From Coneutiohabitans sp964457925 (lineage in GTDB: Bacteria > Zhuqueibacterota > Zhuqueibacteria > Zhuqueibacterales > Zhuqueibacteraceae), in assembly GCA_964457925.1 (NCBI GenBank), contig CAYWGH010000027.1, positions 1 through 64,000 on the forward strand: a stretch of 64,000 nucleotides of DNA, read 5' to 3'. Positions 43,309 to 52,741 of this stretch are shown piece after piece (position 1 is the first letter of the stretch; each line of letters starts with the position of its first letter). The position numbers and the translations under genes are program-made. The notes beneath the pieces were generated by a model. That model worked only from the letters and a program-made list of their open reading frames with translations, did no database searches and was not told the DNA's origin.

Positions 43309-45621
43309 TTAAGCAACGATTGCGCGGGTTCGGCGTTTGGCGATCTTCGTCTTGTCTTGCATGGCTTTCCAGATTTTATCGGCCGTCATCGGTAAGCTGC
43401 GCATGCGCACGCCCACAGCATCGTAAATTGCATTGGCGACAGCCGGCAGAATCGGCAGCAGCGGGCCTTCTCCCGCTTCTTTCGCGCCCCAGGGGCCTTC
43501 GGGATCATCACTTTCCACAATAATCACGTCGACCTCCGGCATCTGCATCGGGGTGAGTGTGCGATAATCGAGAAAATTCGCGCTCAACACATTGCCGCGA
43601 TTGTAAACCATCTCTTCCATCAAGGCCTGCCCAAGTCCCATGTGAATGCAGCCTTCAATCTGGCCTTGCACGGCGAGCGGATTCAAAGCCTTACCACAGT
43701 CATGCGCCGCCCAGACTTTTTCCACGCGCGGCTCAAAAGTTTCGGTATCAACGGAAACTTCGGCGATGTAGCATTGAAAACTGTAAGACGGTGAAAGTCC
43801 GGCGCGCGCGCCTTTTAATTTGCCGCCAATCGGCGGCGGGCCCATGTATTTGCCTTTCGCGATCAATGCGCCGTTGTTTGCCAGCGCCTTCTCCAGCGCC
43901 TGCATGAACGTCACACGCACGCGCGGATCGCGCGCGTAAATGATTTCTTCATTCTCAAGAACAAAACCCTCCGCAGCATAACCCGTGATAGTCTGCGCCG
44001 CATTCACCAGCTTCTCGCGAATTTTGAGAGCGGCTTCGCGCGCGGCGTTGCCGGCCATGAACGTCACCCGGCTGGAATAAGAGCCCAGATCGATGGGATC
44101 GGCGTCCGAGTCGCTCGAAAAAATGCGCAACCGGTCGAGCTTCACACCGAGCGGCTCGGCAACGCATTGCGCCAACATGGTGTCGCTGCCCTGCCCGATT
44201 TCGGCGGCCATGCAATGCACTGTGATGCCGCCATCCATGTCGATTTTGATATGGACGGTCGATTGCGGCAAATCGTTGAAGTGAATGCGATGCGCGCTGC
44301 CGCTGATGTAAAATCCGCACGCCACGCCGATGCCTCGGCCAAACGGCAGCTTGCGAAACTTTTTGTCCCATTCCGAGGCTTGGCGGCTGCGCTCAATGCA
44401 TTCCCGCGTACCGTTGCTGGTGATGCGAAAGCCGTTTACGGTTGTGCAATTCGAAGGCAGCAAGTTGTTCAGACGCACCTCGCACGGATCGAGCTTCGCG
44501 GCCTCACATAGTTCATCGAGCAGCGTTTCCAGCGCAAAGCGGCTGTTGACTGCGCCATGGCCGCGCATGGCGCCGCAGGGCGTTTTGTTGGTGTAGGCGC
44601 GCTGGCCGTGATAGCGAAAATTCTCGATGGCATACGGCCCCATGCTGAGCACGCCGTTGTAATATGTTGTCACCACCCCAAAGCTGCCCCATGCGCCGCC
44701 GTCAATTTGCGCGTGCAAATCGAGAAATGAAATTTTGCCCTTGTCATCCAACCCCATCGCAATTCCGGTGTGCGTGGGATGCCGGCCGTGATTGCTGAGA
44801 AAAACTTCTTCGCGATCGAACAGAATCTTCACCGGTCGCCGGCATTTGCGCGAAAGCAAGGCCGCAATCATTTCGTGCGGAAAAGGGTCGCTCTTGCCGC
44901 CGAATGCGCCGCCCACCATCGGGCGAATGACGCGAATGCGGTGCATCGGCATCTCCAACACTTTCGCCAGCGCACGATGTAAATAATGTGGAACTTGCTG
45001 CGCCGACCACACGGTCATACGATCATCCGCGTCGTAAGAGGCGATCACACAATGCGGCTCGGTAAAGCCGTGTGTCACGCCGATGAAATCATACTCCGCT
45101 TCTCTCACATACGTGCTGCGGCTGCGGGCGGCATCCACCTCGCCAAAGTTCTGCTTCACTTCTTTGTGAATGTTCGTGCCATTCACGGTGTTGCTGTGAA
45201 TCGCTTCCGCTGCCGGTTTCAAGCTGTCTTCGAATTTGCGATAGACCGGCAATTCTTCATATTCGACTTCAATGAGTTTCAGCGCGTGCAGCGCCGTTTC
45301 TTCATCATCTGCGGCAACGGCGGCGACATTATCACCGATGAAAATGACTTTGTCAACGGCAAGCGCCGTCTCGTCCTCGCTGATCGGCAAAACACCGAAC
45401 GTATGCGGCGCCTCTTTGCCCGTCAAAACCGCATGCACGCCGGGCAGGGCCTCTGCTTTGCTCGTGTCGATTGTTACAATGCGCGCGTGCGCATGCGGGC
45501 TGCGCAAAATTTTGCCGACGAGCATGTTCGGCAATTTGATATCGTCGGTATAAATGCCCTCGCCCGTGGTTTTCTTCAAACCGTCAATGAGGGCAACCGG
45601 TTTGCCGATTGTATTGGACAT
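43309..45621 (-). CDS. Molybdenum hydroxylase large (molybdopterin) subunit
   Basis: The protein has 770 residues, xanthine oxidase family. Molybdopterin contacts are seen in GGAFGGKSDPFPHE, GAMRGHGAVNSRFALE and AAEIGQGSDTM; the catalytic glutamate lies in GAKEAGEGPLLPILPA near the C-terminus. With the FAD and [2Fe-2S] subunits it forms an (alpha-beta-gamma) enzyme. Family members act on aromatic CoA esters, purines, aldehydes or CO; the FAD subunit's cluster insertion points to the 4-hydroxybenzoyl-CoA reductase branch, but the substrate stays open. Confidence 0.92.
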   Translation of the reverse strand: MSNTIGKPVALIDGLKKTTGEGIYTDDIKLPNMLVGKILRSPHAHARIVTIDTSKAEALPGVHAVLTGKEAPHTFGVLPISEDETALAVDKVIFIGDNVAAVAADDEETALHALKLIEVEYEELPVYRKFEDSLKPAAEAIHSNTVNGTNIHKEVKQNFGEVDAARSRSTYVREAEYDFIGVTHGFTEPHCVIASYDADDRMTVWSAQQVPHYLHRALAKVLEMPMHRIRVIRPMVGGAFGGKSDPFPHEMIAALLSRKCRRPVKILFDREEVFLSNHGRHPTHTGIAMGLDDKGKISFLDLHAQIDGGAWGSFGVVTTYYNGVLSMGPYAIENFRYHGQRAYTNKTPCGAMRGHGAVNSRFALETLLDELCEAAKLDPCEVRLNNLLPSNCTTVNGFRITSNGTRECIERSRQASEWDKKFRKLPFGRGIGVACGFYISGSAHRIHFNDLPQSTVHIKIDMDGGITVHCMAAEIGQGSDTMLAQCVAEPLGVKLDRLRIFSSDSDADPIDLGSYSSRVTFMAGNAAREAALKIREKLVNAAQTITGYAAEGFVLENEEIIYARDPRVRVTFMQALEKALANNGALIAKGKYMGPPPIGGKLKGARAGLSPSYSFQCYIAEVSVDTETFEPRVEKVWAAHDCGKALNPLAVQGQIEGCIHMGLGQALMEEMVYNRGNVLSANFLDYRTLTPMQMPEVDVIIVESDDPEGPWGAKEAGEGPLLPILPAVANAIYDAVGVRMRSLPMTADKIWKAMQDKTKIAKRRTRAIVA

Positions 45622-45687
45622 CGGTTATGCTCCGCGAATTCAGTCAAGAAGCTCAATTAGAGCTTTGAACGGTTTATGATTGATCTT

Positions 45688-46167
45688 TCATGACAGGACG
45701 TCTTCTTGTGCGACTTCCGCGATGGCGTCTACAATTTTGATATACCCGGTGCAGCGGCAAAGATTTCCGGAAATCGCTTCCTTGATGTCATCTCGTGTGG
45801 GATGGGGATGTTCATTGAGAAGGGCCTTTGCGGTCATAATGAAGCCGGGTGTGCAAAAACCGCATTGCGAGCCGCCGTTCTCCGCAAAAGCGCGCTGCAA
45901 CGGATCAAGCAGGCCGCTGCATTTCAAACCTTCGATTGTGGTGATCTCATGGCCGACAGCCTCCAATGCGAGCGTCAGACAGGAAAGCCGCGCACGGCCA
46001 TCGACGTGAACCGTGCAGCAGCCGCACGTTCCCATGTCACAGCCGCGTTTTGTGCCCGTGAGATTCAACGTTTCCCGAATAACATCGAGCAACACGTCAT
46101 ACGGGCGTATCGCAACCTCGTGGTGAGAGCCGTTCACGCACAGCGTGACAATTTGTTTCGTCGGCAT
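45688..46167 (-). CDS. Molybdenum hydroxylase [2Fe-2S] subunit
   Basis: The protein has 159 residues. The plant-type cluster is GCDMGTCGCC (C43, C48, C51 with C63) and the second cluster QCGFCTPG and NLCRCTGY (C102, C105, C137, C139), the standard CoxS/HcrC layout. It is the first gene of the operon, 66 bases before the large subunit, behind a sigma-70-like promoter (46281-46309). Confidence 0.95.
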   Translation of the reverse strand: MPTKQIVTLCVNGSHHEVAIRPYDVLLDVIRETLNLTGTKRGCDMGTCGCCTVHVDGRARLSCLTLALEAVGHEITTIEGLKCSGLLDPLQRAFAENGGSQCGFCTPGFIMTAKALLNEHPHPTRDDIKEAISGNLCRCTGYIKIVDAIAEVAQEDVLS

Positions 46168-46280
46168 GTTGAAATGGCTTGAGTGATGATCACAGGTGAT
46201 AAGGTTTGCGCGCTTCGAAACTGCGAAATCATCGCAGCCTCGAACAAGGTAAGCTGAGTAGGCAGCGCTGAGTTGCCGAA

Positions 46281-46309
46281 ATGATACAATCGGCGATATT
46301 CGATGTCAA
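46281..46309 (-). promoter_or_regulatory. Sigma-70-like promoter of the molybdenum hydroxylase operon
   Basis: On the minus strand TTGACA, a 17-base spacer and TATCAT occur about 115 bases upstream of the first gene. Apart from this the 280-base gap between the operon and the phosphatase gene shows nothing recognisable. Confidence 0.6.
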
Positions 46310-46445
46310 GCGGATTCTGGAAAGACGCCGATAAAATCAGGGATTATCTAGTTCCGGCGCCGTGTATGATTATGCACAGGAATAGCGTGAAAAGTTTGCG
46401 AGGGAATGTGTGGGTACAATTCGACGAATTCAAGGAGACGGCGCC

Positions 46446-49277
46446 TCAGGGTGTTGCCTTCACCACTACGATGGTTTGATCGTCATGCTGTTCGATGTTG
46501 TTGGCAAAATGCTTAAGCGCGGAAACCACTATATCGCGAATCTGTTCGGCATGATTATGAACGTTTTGCGTCAGAACCTCCACAAGCTGATCCTCCCCAA
46601 ATTCGGCGCCAATACCGTTATGCGCTTCAGTAACGCCGTCAGTAACGAACAAGAAAACATCTCCGGGTTCGTAGGCGATGATGCGTTCCTCCAACTCCGA
46701 GGCAAAGAGGCCGTCATCGTCCAATCCCAACCCAAGGCCTTTCGGCGTAATCTTCTCCACGTGTGCACTCCGGGCATGATAATAAAACAACGGCAAATGG
46801 CCGGCGCGCGCCAACGCCAGTTGGCGTGACGCCGTGTTAAAGTCGGCGCCGATGGAGGTCACAAACGATTTGCGTTCCAGCGCCTGGCGCAACAAATGAT
46901 TTGCCCGAATGAACAACTGGCGCGGCGACAAACCAAAATCATGCAGTGAGCGCAGAATGCCTTGCACTTTGGACATGTAAAGCGCCGCTGAGGTGCCTTT
47001 GCCGCTCACATCTCCCACGATTATCGTAATCCGATTCGGGACGCCGTTGAGATAATCAAAATAATCGCCGCCAACTTCAAGCGCTGGAATCGAAATGCCG
47101 GCAATGTCCAATCCCTCAACATTGGGTGTGCTTTGCGGAAGCGACGCCATTTGGATACGCCGCGCAATGGCAAGCTCGTGCTTGAGACGTTCCTGTTCCG
47201 CCAGTTCTTCATATAAAAATGCGTTCTCCACCGCAACCGAAGCCTGTTTGGCAATGGCCGTGAGAATGGCAAAATCCTCGTGTGTATAGGCGGCTTCGGA
47301 AAGCTTCTCGCCCAGCAACATCGTGCCGACAAGTTTTTCCTTGAATCGAATCGGAATGAGATGCCGAAAGCCGTGATGATGAAAAAGGGGTTTAATGTCC
47401 TCGGGCAGATAATCAACACTAAAGCGCGACTCGCTGCGAAACTTGTCCAGGGTATTCACGATTTTGTGATCAGCCGCCATGCAAAATTCTTCCCACTGCC
47501 TTCCGTCAAAACCGTAGGCTTCATGGCAGCAGCAGGTTTTTTGATTTTGAAAAAACATGACGCCGACGCGTTCGAGATGCATGAGTGTGGCAAGCTTCTG
47601 CACGATGCCGCGGGCAAGATCGACCATGTTCAATTTCGTCGCCATTACTTCGGCCAGCTCGCTGGTGGCAACGCTGTAATTATAACTCTCACGATGGAAC
47701 TTGCGCGCAATCCAGGCCTGACCGGCACGCCAGACTCTTTGGAAAACAAAAATCAACGCCATCGCGATCATCATCAGGACGAGTTTTTCAATAAACTCGC
47801 GCCGTTCCGATGCCATTGGCGTATCCGTAATTTCCAGGTAGCTGCCCGTAAAATGAATGTCCGGCAAATGCAGCGAAAATTTCGTCAGCCACGCAAGCGA
47901 GATCACGGCCAGCGCCAACAGGAAGACGATCCAGGCAATCGTGACAATCTCATATTGCCTGTTTCGCCGCACCCGTAAACTCATGTCAAGCAAACGATGC
48001 CGGTTAATCACATAGAGATAGCCCGCGGGGATCGCCAGAAATGGCAGGCTCGCAAACCCCAGGATTGATTCATTTGCGCGGCCAATTCCCAGAAGGACAA
48101 TGGCCAGCACGCCCAAGCCGGCAATCCAGCAAATCATGCTCAATCTGCGGCTTAAAAATTTATACTCCGCGCTGCGATGTTTGCGATAAACAAAGTGAAA
48201 AATGACATAATAGACCAGTAAAAGCGCCATGGCGGAGAGAAAGAACAGACGCATCATCGCCAGATTGGAAAAGCCAACGCTTGCAATCAAAAGAAAGCTA
48301 AGGGCGGCCATCAAATAGGGCGCGCGATAAAGCCACGGTTTGTGCATCAGCTCGGGGCGCGTTTTGGGGAAATAGAACCCGCTATGAAAGGCGGTTGTGA
48401 CGCCGAGAAGAATGCTCAAAATCATCATGAAGAAAAGCAGGCGAGTATAATCGGAGGCATCGTCCAAGCCGCGCTGATAAATCAACAGCAATGGGAATGA
48501 AAAAGATACAAACATGAGGCCAAGCAGCCGTGCCGCGTGAATGCGCGGGCGATACATGGCAAGGAACGTCCCCAGTCCCCAAAAGGCCAGGCCCGTGAGC
48601 AAACTCATGACCATACCGAGGTTGATGCCCAGCTTGGCAAGCGTTACCTGCAGGGTGAGATGATGTGGGCCACGCATAATATCGTAGGCAATCGTGCTGC
48701 CGCTACCGGCGCGGCGCATAATGCGATCGGCATCCGTGGCATCGCGAAAGCCTTGCCGGTTGATGCGCATAATAACGTCGCCGACTTGCATACCGGCGCG
48801 ATCGGAAGCGCCGCCCGGGGCGACATCCGTTATATAAATTGAGGGAGGAAGTTCGCGAAAGAAACTATCCGGCAATGCGGCGCGCGCCAGCCGGAGCGTT
48901 CGGGCGGCATTTGTTGCAGGATGCCAGGTCTTTAGCGTGATTGCAGTATCAGCCTCCCGCGCATGCAAAGCCCCATGCCAGTCCGCCGCTGTTTTTATCT
49001 CCTGCTCGTCAATCTCAACCAGAAATTCGCCGAGACGCACGGAATCGCTGGAGCTCGGAGATGAAAAGGGCAGATTTTTTTTAGCGGTGATACTCACCAA
49101 TTCGGCGGGAAAACTTTTTGTTACATACAAATTTGAAGGTGAGGTGTGAAACAAATTCTCATCGGTGGCCCAACTCGCATTGCGAGAAAAGTTCATCGCG
49201 GCGAGCACAAAAAGATATGCGGCAAACAGCCCGAGAAGCAGGCGGAAGTGATTGGGTCGATCGTCGAAGTAAGACAT
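46446..49277 (-). CDS. PDZ-membrane-GAF-SpoIIE (PP2C) phosphatase
   Basis: The protein has 943 residues. After a first membrane helix (LLLGLFAAYLFVLAAMNF) comes a periplasmic stretch with PDZ folds, the clearest at ~145-215 (YITDVAPGGASDRAGMQVGD, VIMRINRQGF). About eight to nine membrane helices follow (~220-500), then a GAF domain (~560-700, MHLERVGVMFFQNQKTCCCH) and a SpoIIE/RsbU phosphatase (~720-940, EVGGDYFDYL, VGDVSGKGTSAALYMS, FVTDGVTEAHN, DDQTIVVV). It probably senses an envelope signal and dephosphorylates an anti-sigma-factor antagonist; no such partner is adjacent. Divergent arrangement relatives are common in FCB bacteria. Confidence 0.88.
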   Translation of the reverse strand: MSYFDDRPNHFRLLLGLFAAYLFVLAAMNFSRNASWATDENLFHTSPSNLYVTKSFPAELVSITAKKNLPFSSPSSSDSVRLGEFLVEIDEQEIKTAADWHGALHAREADTAITLKTWHPATNAARTLRLARAALPDSFFRELPPSIYITDVAPGGASDRAGMQVGDVIMRINRQGFRDATDADRIMRRAGSGSTIAYDIMRGPHHLTLQVTLAKLGINLGMVMSLLTGLAFWGLGTFLAMYRPRIHAARLLGLMFVSFSFPLLLIYQRGLDDASDYTRLLFFMMILSILLGVTTAFHSGFYFPKTRPELMHKPWLYRAPYLMAALSFLLIASVGFSNLAMMRLFFLSAMALLLVYYVIFHFVYRKHRSAEYKFLSRRLSMICWIAGLGVLAIVLLGIGRANESILGFASLPFLAIPAGYLYVINRHRLLDMSLRVRRNRQYEIVTIAWIVFLLALAVISLAWLTKFSLHLPDIHFTGSYLEITDTPMASERREFIEKLVLMMIAMALIFVFQRVWRAGQAWIARKFHRESYNYSVATSELAEVMATKLNMVDLARGIVQKLATLMHLERVGVMFFQNQKTCCCHEAYGFDGRQWEEFCMAADHKIVNTLDKFRSESRFSVDYLPEDIKPLFHHHGFRHLIPIRFKEKLVGTMLLGEKLSEAAYTHEDFAILTAIAKQASVAVENAFLYEELAEQERLKHELAIARRIQMASLPQSTPNVEGLDIAGISIPALEVGGDYFDYLNGVPNRITIIVGDVSGKGTSAALYMSKVQGILRSLHDFGLSPRQLFIRANHLLRQALERKSFVTSIGADFNTASRQLALARAGHLPLFYYHARSAHVEKITPKGLGLGLDDDGLFASELEERIIAYEPGDVFLFVTDGVTEAHNGIGAEFGEDQLVEVLTQNVHNHAEQIRDIVVSALKHFANNIEQHDDQTIVVVKATP

Positions 49278-49382
49278 GATGAAGAAACGTTACTTCAAAC
49301 CGGCAGTGACTTTATTTACCGCGAATTTAGTCGATCTTTCTGAAACTCACAAGGGGAAGGTAAAACCTCGCGGCCGGGCTTT

Positions 49383-51263
49383 TCAAGCGTATTCCAATTG
49401 TTCCTTCGCCGCGCGCCAGGCTTGTTGCAGAGCGCTTTGGCTCCAGGGATTGCCTGCCGCATCTGCGCCGGCAAAGGAGATGCGGCCGAGCTTGAGCCGG
49501 CCTCGTTCATAAGGTGGGTTGGCGCGCTCGGCATATGGTCCAGGCGCTTTAAAAAAATTATACCCGTGCCCCCAGCGATTGACGGTGAGGGCAAGAATAT
49601 CGTCTGCGGCATTAAACCCCCAAGAGCCGAACATGAGGTTAAGCTCCATGCGAATCTCTCGTTCGAAATCTTCAAACGGTTTGTGTTCCAATTCCAGACG
49701 GGCAAGCTGCATTTGCTCGACAGGGTCGTAGCCCGGCTGATAGAGATACTTGTACATGCTCAACACCGTCGGCTGGTCCGGATGATACTCCGGCCGATAA
49801 TCGCCGACATGTAGAGGATCAGAAATATTCATCCAGGTGCAATAGCCCTCCGGCAAGAACATATCGAACAAACCCAACTCAGCCATCGGCCGCCAATGGC
49901 GCAGCAAAACGTTGATGTAAATGGCGGAACAGTACCGGTATTGCTCCAACGCGCGAAATTGATCCGCGGGCAACTCCGGCACAATATGCTTTGCCGACAT
50001 GCCCCACGCCGACACGATAACGCTGCGCGCGCGCACGCGAAAGAGACGGCCATCGGATTGCGCATAATGAACGACAGCGCCGCCGCTATTTTGGTTGTCA
50101 CGATTTTCGACACGAACAGCAACCGAACGCAAACGCACGCGCACGCGGCTCTTCGGAAGATCCAAGGCAGCGTAATCGATGCGGCTATTGAAAATGCCTT
50201 CCATGGTAGCCGGCCCCGGCACGGCAAGCGGCAGAAGGGCTTTCAGTAAGTGGCGCGCAATCGTGTGATTGCCATCGGGAAAACGATGTTGCGGCGCATA
50301 GCCATAACGCAAAATGCCATCGGCCTCATAAAACCCTTCGCCGCCCATCCCAAAAAATCCTGGGCCAATATGATAAGCATCGAGCGCAGAAACCGCATCG
50401 CAACCGAGGCCGAGCAAATCGGTCGCATACATGTTCGCAAAGCGCACGGCATGATCGCCCAACCCCATGCGTTCGCGAATGAATTTTTCCCAGCTCATTT
50501 CAGCCAGCGCCGCTTCGAGAACAGGCGCTTCGAGCAGATAATGTTTGCGCGTCGTAAAAAGCTCGATCAATTCCTGTCTTGCCTCGGGCGGAAGCGGCGC
50601 GCCGGCAAAGAACTGTTCATAAGGAATATCATAAAACTTGTTGCACCAGGTGGGTGCAATGCCGGGATAAACGCGCGGGTCGAAGAAAACGCCGGAGGAA
50701 AGATTGAAGCGTCTTTTGAAATCCGCATCACGAAAGCCCGGCATGCGATCGAGGTCGATGCCGATGCTTTTGAAAATTTCGAGCGCTTCGGGCGGCGAGT
50801 GGTCGACATCTTCAAGTGCATACGTACCGCCGGGCGCAATCAACGTCGTTCCGTTCCAGTGAAAGGTGTTGCGCCGCGCATGCCCGCCAAAATCATCGTG
50901 ATTGTCAAGCAGAAGGATGCGCGCATGCTTTTGGGCTTGCTGATAAACATAAGCCGCAGCGAGGCCGGAAATACCCGCGCCAATGACAATAAGATCGTAG
51001 GTTTCGCCGGTGTCAATGAGGTTTTCGTTTTGATTTAAATAAATGTCATCCCGCACGACATGGCCGAGCCGGGTGGATGCCATATCCTGGCCGCGCAAAC
51101 CGGAAACATCGGGAGGATGAAACTCCGGCCGTGTCGCAGAGTTTACGCCCGGCGGACGTTGACACGCAAGCGCCGCACTCGCGACGCCCAGCGCCATGCC
51201 CTGCAAAAAATCGCGCCGTGCAATAGGGCGATTCATGCCAAGAAATTTGTCAAGCTCAGTCAT
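49383..51263 (-). CDS. Tat-exported FAD oxidoreductase, spermidine dehydrogenase (SpdH)-like
   Basis: The protein has 626 residues from the ATG at 51263; the longer frame to 51380 enters the nuo terminator. The N-terminus MTELDKFLGMNRPIARRDFL carries a twin-arginine motif, a hydrophobic run and an ALAC34 lipobox, so it is likely a Tat lipoprotein. The FAD motif is DLIVIGAGISGLAAAYVY, then LLDNHDDFGGHARRN; the C-terminal FAD loop is ISFAGADAAGNPWSQSALQQ. The layout matches the periplasmic amine dehydrogenase SpdH, which in pseudomonads oxidises spermidine. The substrate here is inferred. Confidence 0.78.
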   Translation of the reverse strand: MTELDKFLGMNRPIARRDFLQGMALGVASAALACQRPPGVNSATRPEFHPPDVSGLRGQDMASTRLGHVVRDDIYLNQNENLIDTGETYDLIVIGAGISGLAAAYVYQQAQKHARILLLDNHDDFGGHARRNTFHWNGTTLIAPGGTYALEDVDHSPPEALEIFKSIGIDLDRMPGFRDADFKRRFNLSSGVFFDPRVYPGIAPTWCNKFYDIPYEQFFAGAPLPPEARQELIELFTTRKHYLLEAPVLEAALAEMSWEKFIRERMGLGDHAVRFANMYATDLLGLGCDAVSALDAYHIGPGFFGMGGEGFYEADGILRYGYAPQHRFPDGNHTIARHLLKALLPLAVPGPATMEGIFNSRIDYAALDLPKSRVRVRLRSVAVRVENRDNQNSGGAVVHYAQSDGRLFRVRARSVIVSAWGMSAKHIVPELPADQFRALEQYRYCSAIYINVLLRHWRPMAELGLFDMFLPEGYCTWMNISDPLHVGDYRPEYHPDQPTVLSMYKYLYQPGYDPVEQMQLARLELEHKPFEDFEREIRMELNLMFGSWGFNAADDILALTVNRWGHGYNFFKAPGPYAERANPPYERGRLKLGRISFAGADAAGNPWSQSALQQAWRAAKEQLEYA

Positions 51264-51291
51264 GGGATGGTGATGAGATAAGGGATGGAAG

Positions 51292-51369
51292 AAAAAAAAC
51301 GCCCACGAAGAAGAATTCCCACCGAATGGCATGCAAACTTTATCCTCGGGATTTCCACTTCTGTGGGCG
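51292..51369 (-). terminator. Rho-independent terminator of the nuo operon
   Basis: Read on the minus strand, a long stem (51348-51369 with 51300-51320: CGCCCACGAAGAAGAATTCCC against GGGATTTCCACTTCTGTGGGCG's complement) is followed directly by eight U residues (51292-51299). It starts 26 bases after the nuoD' stop. The stem is a relative of the dispersed repeat at 33866-34001, suggesting that a mobile hairpin was recruited as a terminator. Confidence 0.8.
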
Positions 51370-51394
51370 ACTATCAGCAAGCGAATCGCTTAGG

Positions 51395-52657
51395 TCACCG
51401 ATCGACCTCTCCCAACACAATATCAATGCTGCCGACAATCAAGATCATATCTGCCACCATTGCGCCGCGGCTAATCTCATCGAGCAAACTCACATGCACA
51501 AAGCACGAAGAGCGGCAACGCACACGATCGGGTATATCGCTGCCATTGGAGCGCAAATAAAAACCGATCTCACCACGCGGGGCCTCGCTGCGCACGTAAC
51601 ATTCCGCGCCCGCCGGCGGCCGCATGCGCCGCGGAATCGCTTCTTTCACATCGCCTTGTTCCGGACACTCTTTTAACGCCTGGCGCAAAATTTTGATGGA
51701 TTGCTCGATCTCTTTGATGCGGACGTAGTAACGATCAAACACGGAACCAACCGGGCCATAGAGTCCCTCACCGACCGGCACTTCGAATTCGAATTGTGGA
51801 TAAATCGAATACGGTTCGTCTTTGCGCACATCCCACTTGATGCCGCTGCCGCGCAACACCGGGCCGGTGGCGCCGCAGTTGATAGCAACCTCCGGCGGCA
51901 AAATGCCGACATCCGAAGAACGCTTGATGAAAATGTGATTGCCGGAAAGCAGGCGATTGAACTCTTTCATGTTGCCTTCAAACTCATCGAGAAACTCGCG
52001 GGCCTGCTTCAGCCAACCCGAGGGCATATCGCGGCTGAGGCCTCCAATCCAAATATAATTATACAGCAGGCGCGCCCCGGAAATCCATTCGAACAAATCG
52101 AGAATGCGTTCGCGATCCCGGAAAGCCCAGAGGAAAGGCGTCACAGCGCCAACGTCAAGCCCGAAGGTGCCGATCGCCATCAAATGGCTGGCAATGCGCA
52201 TGAACTCGCCGCAAATCACACGAATGTATTCCACCTTCTTGGGCAACTCTTTGACGCCGAGCAGCTTTTCCGCCGCGAGGCAATAGCCCCAATTCATGCT
52301 CATGGAGGCGAGATAGTCGAGGCGATCAGTGTAGGGAATAACTTCATTCCACCCGACGTTCTCGGCGTGCTTTTCAAAATTGCGGTGCAGATAGCCGATG
52401 TGGGGCGTGCATTTCTTGACGATTTCACCATCCAGCACCAACTCCAGCCGCAACACGCCGTGCGTCGAGGGATGCTGCGGCCCCATATTGACGATCATAT
52501 CGTCGCCGGGAAAATCTTTACTCACCCGCGCTTTGGCCATCACCTCATAGTTATATTTTTCGACGGCGGCCGCGGGATCGAGATCGACCACCATACTGCC
52601 TTCGTCTTCGAAATAATAACGCTGCCGTTTGAAGATGTTGCCGAGTGTGCCAAACAT
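51395..52657 (-). CDS. nuoD: NADH-quinone oxidoreductase subunit D, second copy
   Basis: The protein has 420 residues, a complete 49-kDa subunit: MIVNMGPQHPSTHGVLRLEL, GYLHRNFEKHAENVGW, IPYTDRLDYLASMSMNWGYC, and the C-terminal GSIDIVLGEVDR. It forms the quinone pocket together with NuoB. It stands alone here, unlike the fused nuoCD of the first set, and ends the operon. The N-terminal ~50 residues (FKRQRYYFEDEGSM) are an extension absent from the fused copy. Confidence 0.95.
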   Translation of the reverse strand: MFGTLGNIFKRQRYYFEDEGSMVVDLDPAAAVEKYNYEVMAKARVSKDFPGDDMIVNMGPQHPSTHGVLRLELVLDGEIVKKCTPHIGYLHRNFEKHAENVGWNEVIPYTDRLDYLASMSMNWGYCLAAEKLLGVKELPKKVEYIRVICGEFMRIASHLMAIGTFGLDVGAVTPFLWAFRDRERILDLFEWISGARLLYNYIWIGGLSRDMPSGWLKQAREFLDEFEGNMKEFNRLLSGNHIFIKRSSDVGILPPEVAINCGATGPVLRGSGIKWDVRKDEPYSIYPQFEFEVPVGEGLYGPVGSVFDRYYVRIKEIEQSIKILRQALKECPEQGDVKEAIPRRMRPPAGAECYVRSEAPRGEIGFYLRSNGSDIPDRVRCRSSCFVHVSLLDEISRGAMVADMILIVGSIDIVLGEVDR

Positions 52658-52741
52658 GTCGAAGTTCCCGCAGAATCAAATTTGGATTGAAAAATCGTGA
52701 ATTGTCTTAAGGTCGCCGGCGACGCCAGCGAAGTTGATGCC

